From positions 1 to 64,000 of the forward strand of contig NZ_BBXA01000019.1 of NCBI RefSeq assembly GCF_001014975.1: DNA of 64,000 nt, written 5' to 3'. A model generated the notes under the pieces. That model saw only the letters and a list, made by a program, of their open reading frames with translations. It ran no database searches and was not told the DNA's origin. Within the stretch, counting starts at the first letter, position 1; the number at the start of each line of letters is the position of its first letter. A program made the translations under genes and the position numbers. Of the stretch, positions 34,554 through 41,919 are shown one piece after another. Source of the DNA: Novosphingobium sp. MD-1. GTDB lineage: Bacteria > Pseudomonadota > Alphaproteobacteria > Sphingomonadales > Sphingomonadaceae.

Positions 34554-36881
34554 TCACAGACCTTCGGATAGCAGCGGCAACCGGCGAAACCGCAACCCCG
34601 TGGCCGAAAACAGGGCGTTGGCAATGGCGGGCGCGACCGCGACCACGGCCAGTTCCCCCAGATCGAACGGTTCCTCGCTGCTTTCGGCGAATGCAACATC
34701 GACTTTCGGGCAATCAGCCAGCAAAGGCAGGCCGAGCTGCGCGAGGCGTCCCGACACCGGCAGCCCGCCGGCATAGGCCGTGCTGCCGCCGATGGCCTGC
34801 GCCAGCCCGAACACCAGGCCGCCCTCCACCTGCTGCCGGGCAATGTCCATGTTCACGATCCGGCCGATGTCGCAGAACACGGAAAGCCGGTCGACCCGGA
34901 CCGCGCCTTCGTCCTGCCGGGCGGTGGCCACGACCGCGATGAAGCCGCTGCGCACCTGCCCGCTGCCCGTCGGCAGGTCCATGCGATGGCAGGCGATGCC
35001 CTGACCCGAAGCGTCCGCCCCGCCGCCCCACATCGCCATGCGCGCCACGCCGGAAAGGCAGGCGGCCAGGCGGGGCTGCCCGCCCAGCATGCCCATGCGG
35101 AACGCCAGCGGCTCCTGCCCTCCGGCATGGGCCAGTTCATCGACGAAGCTCTCGTTGCAGAACGCGGCATAGCCATGGGCATTGCCGCGATAGCGCGCGG
35201 TCGGCAGCGGCAGGCTGGCCGCGATGTGATCGACCGCCTTTTCCGGAATGCCATAGAACGGCAAAGCCCCTTCGCAGGCGAGCGGATCGGCCCTCCCCTC
35301 GCTCGCTTCCAGCGCGTCGGGCACGCCACGGTCATGCAGCAGCCGCAGGCCGGATTCGATCGTGGTCGGCGGCAGCGCCATGCGCGCGCGCCAGCCAAGG
35401 ACATGCTGCTTATCGGGGCTGAGCGAACCGGCCAGCTCGGCCGAAACCGGCGTGCGCGGCAGGCCGGCCAGCGATTCCTGCCAGCGCGACCAGACGAGTT
35501 GCACCGGGCGGCCCACCTGCCGCGCGATCGATGCCGCCTCCGCCGCCACGCGGCTGTCGAGCCGCGCATCAAAGCTGCCGCCGGCGTGCATCGGATAAAC
35601 GATCACGTCCGCGCGCGAGACGCCAGCCGCCAGCGCGCCGGCGCGGCGCACCCGTTCGGGCGCCTGCGTCGCCACCCACAATTCCAGCTTGCCATCGCGC
35701 AGCCGCGCCGTGGCCGTGGCCGTTTCCAGCGGCGCGTGCAGCGCCGGCTCGACATCGTAGCGAGCGGCAAGCCCCAGTTTCACCGGCCCGGCCTTTTCCA
35801 GCAGGGCATCGGGATCGCCATCCGCGGCAACGCGGACGGAACGGCCCTTTTGCAGCGCGGTATTGAGCGCCTGGTCGATCTCGGCGCTGTCCGCGATCGG
35901 GCCGGCCGCCCGGAAACGCGGCTCCATCGCCTTCACCGCCTTGTTCGCCGCGTGCCAGGTCGTCGCCACCGCCGCCAGCCAGCGCTTGGCATGGACCACG
36001 CCGACAAGGCCGCGCACGCCCGCCGCCGCGTCCTTGTCGTGGCTGGAGAGCACGCTGTTCCCCTGCGGCCCGTGCGCGATCGCGGCGAAGACCATACCCG
36101 GCAACCGAACATCCCCCGCGAACACGAAGCTGCCGTCCGCCTTGGCCGGCAGATCGAGCCGGGGATAGCGCGCCCGCGCGCCTTCGGGAAAATCGCGCGG
36201 CCTTTCCGCCGGCGCCCCGGCGCGCAGCACCGGCGGATCGGGCGGGTCGTAGGCCAGCGCCTTTTCCAGCAGCGCGGCGAAGGCCAGCCGCTTGTCGCCA
36301 TGGATCAAGAAATGATCCCGCGCCTCGCACTCCTCCCAACCGACGTTCCATTCCGCCGCCGCCGCCTTGGCCAGCATCGCCCGCACGCCGGCGGCGGCCG
36401 CGCGCAGCGGCTGTTCGAAAGCGGCCAGCGCGGTGCCATCCGCGGTAATCATCATCGGCTCGCGTTCGGCCTTCAGCCGGGCGAGCATCCCATCCGGATT
36501 CTCCGCCAGCCCCGCGCCCAGCGGCATCCACAGCGGCGCCCAGTGCGCGGCCAGCACCGGATCGGCATAGACCGGGCTGACCGGCGCGGGTTCCACGCCC
36601 ACACGCCGCCAGTCCGCGCCCAGTTCCCACGCGACGATCTGCGCGACGAGCGTGGTAATGCCCTGCCCCATCTCGCAGAACGGCACGGCGACGCTGACCG
36701 CGCCATCCGCCGCCATCCGGATGAAAGCGTCGAAAACATGCTCGCCATCGCCCGCGCGCAAAGGCGTGGCATAGTGGCGCGGCACCAGCGAGAACGCCAA
36801 CAGCAGGCCGCCACCCGCCGCGACGGCACCGGCCGCACCGACCAGCAGCCCCCGCCGGGTCAGCCGCCCGCCCAGCGCCAC
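34554..36881 (-). CDS. Xanthine dehydrogenase family molybdopterin-binding subunit (isoquinoline 1-oxidoreductase beta-like), membrane-anchored
   Basis: The 775-residue protein has a twin-arginine type N-terminus (LTRRGLLVGAAG with a long hydrophobic stretch to about residue 32). Two halves of the molybdenum-binding aldehyde oxidase fold follow: FCEMGQGITTLVAQIVAWELGADW near 70-93, MHAGGSFDARLDSRVAAEAASIA around 430, and GHGYAAFCNESFVDELAHAGG-like blocks near 580. This matches the large subunit of IorB-type or aldehyde oxidases that carry Mo-cytosine dinucleotide. The usual 2Fe-2S small subunit is not adjacent. The GTG start at 36881 lies four bases after the mrp stop. Substrate unknown. Confidence 0.85.
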   Translation of the reverse strand: MALGGRLTRRGLLVGAAGAVAAGGGLLLAFSLVPRHYATPLRAGDGEHVFDAFIRMAADGAVSVAVPFCEMGQGITTLVAQIVAWELGADWRRVGVEPAPVSPVYADPVLAAHWAPLWMPLGAGLAENPDGMLARLKAEREPMMITADGTALAAFEQPLRAAAAGVRAMLAKAAAAEWNVGWEECEARDHFLIHGDKRLAFAALLEKALAYDPPDPPVLRAGAPAERPRDFPEGARARYPRLDLPAKADGSFVFAGDVRLPGMVFAAIAHGPQGNSVLSSHDKDAAAGVRGLVGVVHAKRWLAAVATTWHAANKAVKAMEPRFRAAGPIADSAEIDQALNTALQKGRSVRVAADGDPDALLEKAGPVKLGLAARYDVEPALHAPLETATATARLRDGKLELWVATQAPERVRRAGALAAGVSRADVIVYPMHAGGSFDARLDSRVAAEAASIARQVGRPVQLVWSRWQESLAGLPRTPVSAELAGSLSPDKQHVLGWRARMALPPTTIESGLRLLHDRGVPDALEASEGRADPLACEGALPFYGIPEKAVDHIAASLPLPTARYRGNAHGYAAFCNESFVDELAHAGGQEPLAFRMGMLGGQPRLAACLSGVARMAMWGGGADASGQGIACHRMDLPTGSGQVRSGFIAVVATARQDEGAVRVDRLSVFCDIGRIVNMDIARQQVEGGLVFGLAQAIGGSTAYAGGLPVSGRLAQLGLPLLADCPKVDVAFAESSEEPFDLGELAVVAVAPAIANALFSATGLRFRRLPLLSEGL

Positions 36882-36885
36882 GCGA

Positions 36886-37851
36886 TCAGCCCTGCCCGTC
36901 CAGCCAGCGCAACACGCCGCGCGCGATCGTGGCGAAGGCTTCGGCCTGCGGCCCTTCGCCCGCCGCCGGCGGGTGGCCCGCATCGCTGTCGCGCCGGATC
37001 GCCAGGTCCAGCGGCACGCGGCCCAGGAACGGCAGGTTCATGGTCTTCGCCGCTGCCTCCGCGCCGCCGATGCCGAACGGGTCGCTCTCTTCCCCGCAAT
37101 GGGGGCAGATATAGCCGGCCATGTTCTCGACAAGGCCGATCAGCGGCACCTGCCCCTGTTCGAACAGCCCGATCGCGCGGGTCGCATCCATCAGCGCCAG
37201 ATCCTGCGGCGTGGACACGATCACCGCGCCGGCGGGCTTGTGCTTCTGCAGCATGGTCAGCTGCACGTCGCCGGTGCCGGGCGGCAGATCGACCACGATG
37301 ATCTCGGCATCCCCCCAGTGCGCGTCGATCAGCTGGCCCAGCGCGTTGCCCGCCATCGGCCCACGCCAGGCGATCGCCTGCCCGGGCTGGACAAGGTGCC
37401 CCATCGAGAGCATCGGCACGCCGAACGGACTAGGCACCGGGATCATCTTGTTGCCTTCGGCCTCCGGGCGGCGGCCCTCGGTCGCCAGCAGGCGCGGCTG
37501 CGAAGGGCCGTAGATATCGGCATCGACCAGCCCCACCTTGCGCCCCAGCCGCGCCATGGCGACCGCGAGATTGGCCGAGAGCGTCGACTTGCCCACGCCG
37601 CCCTTGCCCGAACCGACAGCGATGATGCGGCGCTGGCGCTTCTCCGCCGTCATCGCCAGCCGCACGTCCTGCGCACCCGCCTTGCGCGCGGCGTCGCGCA
37701 CCGCCATTTCCAGCCGGTCCCGCTCCATGCGGTCCATCCCGCCGACGTCCAGCACGATCGTGGCGATGCCATCCGCGCCGCGCAGCGATTGCAGCCGCGC
37801 GCCAGCCAGTTCCTCAAGGGCGCTTCGCAGCGCGTCTTCGTTCAGACTCAC
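36886..37851 (-). CDS. apbC: Mrp/NBP35-type P-loop ATPase, iron-sulfur carrier
   Basis: This 321-residue protein delivers iron-sulfur clusters. It has an N-terminal DUF59/MIP18-like segment (about 1-60, shortened), the deviant Walker A GKGGVGKST at 82-90, LVDADIYGPSQPRLL, IIVVDLPPGTGDVQLTM, and the bridging Cys pair C249/C252 in YICPHCG. The start is GTG with AGGAAAACAC upstream; ATG alternatives are absent. A much longer open frame reaching 39321 is an artefact of the high GC content. It is divergent from hflK and upstream of the molybdoenzyme gene, whose maturation needs iron-sulfur chemistry elsewhere. Confidence 0.94.
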   Translation of the reverse strand: MSLNEDALRSALEELAGARLQSLRGADGIATIVLDVGGMDRMERDRLEMAVRDAARKAGAQDVRLAMTAEKRQRRIIAVGSGKGGVGKSTLSANLAVAMARLGRKVGLVDADIYGPSQPRLLATEGRRPEAEGNKMIPVPSPFGVPMLSMGHLVQPGQAIAWRGPMAGNALGQLIDAHWGDAEIIVVDLPPGTGDVQLTMLQKHKPAGAVIVSTPQDLALMDATRAIGLFEQGQVPLIGLVENMAGYICPHCGEESDPFGIGGAEAAAKTMNLPFLGRVPLDLAIRRDSDAGHPPAAGEGPQAEAFATIARGVLRWLDGQG

Positions 37852-37956
37852 GTGTTTTCCTGTTCTTCCGGGCCTTCCAACTCGCGCGCGTCCTAGCAGA
37901 TGAATTTTGGGGAGGAGACACTGTTTTTCCGCGAAACCCGTTCCTATAACGACCTC

Positions 37957-39147
37957 ATGAGCAGTTTTGGCGAGCGGATGACGCGCATCGGCCTGGCGAT
38001 GGCCGGCAAGAAAAGCCCGTGGGGCGATCCTGACAGCGCCGACGGCAGCGAGCCGGGCGGCGCCGCGCCTTCGGCTACGGGTGGCGAGGACGCCGATGCG
38101 CCGGACGGACCGGCGGGCGAAAAGCCGCAGGAGCCGAAGCAACCGAACGGCCCCCGCAATCCCTGGCTGCCGCCTTCGTCGGGCGAAGGTCGGCGCTCCG
38201 CCAGCATCGAGGACATCTTCCGCGCGCGCACCGGGCGAGGCCGTCCTGGCGGAGGCGATGGCGGCGGCGGCAAGGGGCCGACGCTGCCGCGCCTGCCGCA
38301 GCGGCCGGACGGCAAGTCGTGGCTGCCGATCGGCATCGCGCTGGTCGTGGCGGTGTGGCTGGGCGCATCCATGGTCCATCGCATCTCGCCGCAGGAAAAG
38401 GGCGTGGTCACCACGTTCGGCAAGTATTCGCGGATGCTGGACCCCGGCATGGCGCTGACGCTGCCCTGGCCGATCCAGTCGGTCGCGACGCAGGACGTCA
38501 CCTCGATCCGCCGGGAATCGATTCCGGAAGGCGATGGCGAGAAGCTGATGCTCACGGGCGATCAGAACCTTGTCGACCTGTCGTACCTCGTGCGCTGGAA
38601 CATCAAGAACCTGAAGCTCTATTCGTTCCAGCTGGCCGATCCGGACCAGACGGTGCGCGAGGTGGCCGAAGCGGCGATGCGCCAGTCGATCGCCGAAGTC
38701 ACGCTGAACGACGCCATGGGCGCAGGCCGCGCCTCGATCGAACAAAGCGCGCGCGACCGGATGCAGAAGGTGCTCGACGCCTACCGTTCGGGCATCCTGA
38801 TCCAGGGCGTGGACATCAAGAAGGTGGACCCGCCCGCCAAGGTGGTGGACGCTTTCAAGGAAGTGCTGGCCGCACAGCAGGACGCGCAGAGCGACGTCAA
38901 CCGCGCGCAGGCCTGGGCGCAGCAAACCACCGCGCGCGCGCAGGGCGATGCAACCGCGTTCGACAAGGTCTATGAACAATACAAGCTGGCCCCGGAAGTG
39001 ACGCGGCGCCGGATGTACTATGAAACGATGGAACGCGTGCTGAGCCAGACCGACAAGGTGATCGTCGAAACGCCGGGCGTCACGCCCTATCTGCCGTTGC
39101 CGCAACTCATGCAGCAACCCAAGCCCGCACCGACGGAGGGCCGCTGA
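37957..39147 (+). CDS. hflK: HflK, SPFH-family modulator of FtsH
   Basis: HflK forms with HflC the large membrane complex that surrounds the FtsH protease. The protein has a cytoplasmic Gly/Pro-rich N-terminus (AGKKSPWGDPD...) and one membrane helix (SWLPIGIALVVAVWLGASMV). An SPFH/band 7 domain follows (SPQEKGVVTTFGKYSRMLDPGMALTLPWP, then VDLSYLVRWNIKN), and a helical region ends VETPGVTPYLPLPQLMQQPK. The start is uncertain: ATGs at 37900, 37957, 37978 and 37999 are in frame and none has a good ribosome-binding site; MAGKKSPWG at 37999 is plausible. The stop is one base before the hflC ATG. Confidence 0.93.
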   Translation: MSSFGERMTRIGLAMAGKKSPWGDPDSADGSEPGGAAPSATGGEDADAPDGPAGEKPQEPKQPNGPRNPWLPPSSGEGRRSASIEDIFRARTGRGRPGGGDGGGGKGPTLPRLPQRPDGKSWLPIGIALVVAVWLGASMVHRISPQEKGVVTTFGKYSRMLDPGMALTLPWPIQSVATQDVTSIRRESIPEGDGEKLMLTGDQNLVDLSYLVRWNIKNLKLYSFQLADPDQTVREVAEAAMRQSIAEVTLNDAMGAGRASIEQSARDRMQKVLDAYRSGILIQGVDIKKVDPPAKVVDAFKEVLAAQQDAQSDVNRAQAWAQQTTARAQGDATAFDKVYEQYKLAPEVTRRRMYYETMERVLSQTDKVIVETPGVTPYLPLPQLMQQPKPAPTEGR

Positions 39148-39148
39148 C

Positions 39149-40003
39149 ATGGGCGGCTTCTTCGAGAACCTGTGGCGCGAACAGAAGGTGCTGCTCGGCG
39201 TGCTGGCCGCGGCGCTGTTGCTTGCGATCAGTTCGCTGATCGTCGTCGATGAAAAGGAACAGGTGCTGATCGTCCGGCTGGGCGATCCCGTGCGCGTGAT
39301 CAACCGTTTCCGGCCCAACACCGACTACGGCCAGACCGGCGCGGGCCTGAGCTGGCGGATTCCGTTCTTCGAGCAGGCGGTGCGCATCGACAAGCGCGTG
39401 CTGGACGTCGACCTGGAACGCCAGCAGGTGACCTCGGCCGACCAGCGCCGGCTGGAGGTGGACGCCTATGCCCGGTACCGCGTGATCGATCCGGTCAAGA
39501 TGTACCAGACCGCCGGCACGGTGGACCGCGTTTCCGAACAGCTCCAGCCAATCCTCAATTCGGCGCTGCGCCAGGAACTGGGCAACCGCACCTTCGCCTC
39601 GCTGCTGACCGCCGAACGCGGGCAGGCCATGGCCAACATCCGCGCCGGGCTGGACAGCGAAGCGCGCGAATACGGCGCGCAAGTGATCGACGTGCGGATC
39701 AAGCGGGCGGATCTGCCCGACGGCACCCCGCTGGAAAGCGCCTTCACCCGGATGAGCACCGCGCGCCAGCAGGAGGCGGCGACGATCCGCGCGCAGGGCT
39801 CGAAGAACGCGCAGATCATCCGCGCCGAAGCGTCCGCTTCCGCCGCGAAGACCTATGCCGACAGCTTCGGCAAGGACCCGGCGTTCTACGACTTCTACCG
39901 CGCGATGCAGAGCTATGACGCGACCTTCGCGCAGAAGGGCAGCAGCACCTCGATCGTGCTGTCGCCGGACAACGAATATCTGAAGCAGTTCAGGGGAAAG
40001 TAG
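39149..40003 (+). CDS. hflC: HflC, SPFH-family modulator of FtsH
   Basis: The 284-residue partner of HflK has a single N-terminal membrane helix (VLLGVLAAALLLAISSLIVV, about 15-34) and then an SPFH domain (EKEQVLIVRLGDPVRVINRF, LSWRIPFFEQAVRIDKRVLDVDL, DAYARYRVIDPVKMYQT). It ends with a helical part containing GSKNAQIIRAEASASAAKTYADSFGKDPAFYDFYRAMQSYD. All family blocks are present at normal length. It starts one base after the hflK stop. A stress-type promoter for degP overlaps its end. Confidence 0.96.
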   Translation: MGGFFENLWREQKVLLGVLAAALLLAISSLIVVDEKEQVLIVRLGDPVRVINRFRPNTDYGQTGAGLSWRIPFFEQAVRIDKRVLDVDLERQQVTSADQRRLEVDAYARYRVIDPVKMYQTAGTVDRVSEQLQPILNSALRQELGNRTFASLLTAERGQAMANIRAGLDSEAREYGAQVIDVRIKRADLPDGTPLESAFTRMSTARQQEAATIRAQGSKNAQIIRAEASASAAKTYADSFGKDPAFYDFYRAMQSYDATFAQKGSSTSIVLSPDNEYLKQFRGK

Positions 40004-40027
40004 GAACCGCGTCATTCAAATCCCGTT
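40003..40027 (+). promoter_or_regulatory. GGAAC-N16-CGTT promoter (EcfG-type consensus) for degP
   Basis: GGAAC at 40003-40007 and CGTT at 40024-40027 are separated by exactly 16 bases. This is the published consensus for the general stress response sigma factor EcfG of alphaproteobacteria. It points towards degP, whose start is 84 bases further on, and begins at the last base of the hflC stop codon. Confidence 0.65.
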
Positions 40028-40111
40028 CATGCAACAAAGCGTGAAAAACGGGGCGGGATCTCACGCGGCGGCACTCCGCCCCAATCGAACAGACAAGAAG
40101 GAAATGGCCAC

Positions 40112-41653
40112 GTGCGATATGCTTATGGTGTGACTACGGCCCTGCTCCTCGCCGGCAGCGCTCTGACGCTGGTCACCGGATTTCCCGCCGGGGCGCAGGT
40201 CGCGCAGAACGACAGCGCGCAGATGCAGGCGGTCGTCCCCCGCGCCGGCGCGCCGGCCAGCTTCGCCGACCTGACCCAGCAGCTTCAGCCAGCAGTGGTC
40301 AACATCTCCACCCGCCAGCGGGTGAAGGTGCAGAACAACAACCCGTTCGCCGGCACGCCCTTCGGCGATCTGTTCGGCGGCGGCCAGGGCGGCGGCGGCA
40401 CCACGACGCGCGAGGCGCAGTCGCTGGGATCGGGCTTCGTCATTTCCGCCGACGGCTATGTGGTGACCAACAACCACGTCATCACCGCCGACGGCCAGGG
40501 TGAGGTCGAATCGATCACCGTGACGATGACCGACGGCACCGATTATCCCGCCAAGCTGATCGGCCGCGATGCCGCTTCCGACCTCGCGGTGCTGAAGATC
40601 AGCAGTTCCAAGCCCTTCCCGTTCGTGAAGTTCGGGGATTCGCGCAAGGCGCGCGTGGGCGACTGGGTGATCGCGATCGGCAACCCGTTCGGCCTGGGCG
40701 GCACCGTCACGCAGGGCATCATCTCGGCGGTCTATCGCAACACCGGTTCGGGTTCGGCCTATGACCGCTATCTGCAGACCGACGCATCGATCAACCGGGG
40801 CAACTCGGGCGGCCCGATGTTCGACATGCAGGGCAACGTGATCGGCATCAACAACGCGATCTTTTCGCCCACCGGCGGCAGCGTGGGGATCGGGTTCGCC
40901 ATTCCCGCCGAAACCGCCGCGCCGATCGTGGACAAGCTGATCAAGGGCCAGGCGATCGAACGCGGCTATCTGGGCGTGCGCATCCAGCCGCTGTCGGACG
41001 ATCTGGCCGCTTCGCTGGGTCTGGCCAAGAAGCGCGGCGAATTCATCCAGTCGGTGGAGCCGGGCCATGGCGCGGCCAAGGCCGGCATCCAGGCGGGCGA
41101 CGTGGTCGTCTCCGTGGCGGGCAAGGAAGTGACGCCGGAACAGACGCTGTCGTTCATCGTCGCCAACACCGCGCCCGGCACGCGCATCCCGATCGAACTG
41201 GTCCGCAACGGCCAGCGCCTGACCGTGAACGCGGTGGTGGACAAGCGCCCGACCGAAGAGGAACTGGCCAAGCAGAGCTTCGATCCCGACGCGCAGGATC
41301 AGGACGACAGCTTCGGCGGCAAGAGCCAGAGCCAGAAGCAGAACGGCACCGTGATCCAGCAGTCGCTGGGCTTGGCCGCCATTCCGCTGACCACCCAGAT
41401 CGCCCGCCAGCTTGGCGCCAGCGACGATACGCGCGGCGTTGTGGTCACGGCGGTCGACGATTCGTCGGACGCCGGCTCCAAGGGGCTGCAGCGCGGCGAC
41501 ATCATCCTGTCGGCCAATTACCGCGCGCTGACCAGCATCGCCGATCTCGAAGCCGTGGTGCGCGCCGCCAAGGCGGAAAACCGCGAAGCCGTGCTGCTGC
41601 GCGTCCAGCGCCGCGGCCAGCCGGCGATCTACGTGCCGGTGCGCCTGCGCTGA
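40112..41653 (+). CDS. degP: Do family serine endopeptidase (DegP/HtrA)
   Basis: The 513-residue periplasmic protease and chaperone degrades misfolded envelope proteins. It has a signal peptide ending FPAGAQ (about residue 29) and a trypsin-like domain with the triad H122 (NNHVIT), D157 (ASDLAVL) and S232 (GNSGGP). Two PDZ domains follow (about 280-370 from YLGVRIQPLS, and 420-510 from VVVTAVDDSSDAGSKGLQRGDIIL), joined by a Gln/Ser-rich linker. The start is GTG, with GAAGGAAA upstream; the nearer ATG is out of frame and stops at once. It follows hflKC, another quality-control module, and has its own stress promoter and a terminator. Confidence 0.96.
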   Translation: MRYAYGVTTALLLAGSALTLVTGFPAGAQVAQNDSAQMQAVVPRAGAPASFADLTQQLQPAVVNISTRQRVKVQNNNPFAGTPFGDLFGGGQGGGGTTTREAQSLGSGFVISADGYVVTNNHVITADGQGEVESITVTMTDGTDYPAKLIGRDAASDLAVLKISSSKPFPFVKFGDSRKARVGDWVIAIGNPFGLGGTVTQGIISAVYRNTGSGSAYDRYLQTDASINRGNSGGPMFDMQGNVIGINNAIFSPTGGSVGIGFAIPAETAAPIVDKLIKGQAIERGYLGVRIQPLSDDLAASLGLAKKRGEFIQSVEPGHGAAKAGIQAGDVVVSVAGKEVTPEQTLSFIVANTAPGTRIPIELVRNGQRLTVNAVVDKRPTEEELAKQSFDPDAQDQDDSFGGKSQSQKQNGTVIQQSLGLAAIPLTTQIARQLGASDDTRGVVVTAVDDSSDAGSKGLQRGDIILSANYRALTSIADLEAVVRAAKAENREAVLLRVQRRGQPAIYVPVRLR

Positions 41654-41682
41654 CCGCACGGGCGCGATAGCGGAACACGAAG

Positions 41683-41710
41683 AAGGAGGGCCTCAACGCC
41701 CTCCTTTTTT
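41683..41710 (+). terminator. Rho-independent terminator after degP
   Basis: An AAGGAGGG/CCCTCCTT stem (41683-41690 with 41699-41706) continues into a run of T's. It lies 30 bases past the degP stop. Confidence 0.88.
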
Positions 41711-41744
41711 GTTGGCGGTTGGAAGGTGGGTGGCTGCCCACCCC

Positions 41745-41806
41745 CGGCCCCTCCCGCCAGCGGGAGGGGAGAAGAAGGGGCGGCCCCTCCCGCCAGCGGG
41801 AGGGGA
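41745..41806. repeat. Tandem pair of identical 26-bp hairpin units
   Basis: Two identical 26-bp copies (41745-41770 and 41781-41806) each contain CCCCTCCCGC-CA-GCGGGAGGGG, a perfect 10-bp stem with a 2-base centre, and are separated by 10 bases. This kind of CCCTCCCGC/GCGGGAGGG palindrome is a typical short intergenic repeat in GC-rich proteobacteria. It lies between the convergent ends of degP and the PBP1A gene. Confidence 0.8.
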
Positions 41807-41919
41807 GCGAGACTTGCGTCGCCGCAGGCGGCGCTAGTCAGTCGCAGCGGGGTGGGCTTTCCGCGCACCGCGTTCACACCCGAGAGGACCGGCCCTCCGG
41901 GGCAATTGCGAGCAAACGA

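Noticed and set aside
36886..39321. Very long minus-strand open frame (811 codons) across mrp and hflK
   Set aside because: Only the part to 37851 is the Mrp protein. The rest is antisense to hflK, Arg/His-rich and without any family pattern, an artefact of high GC content.
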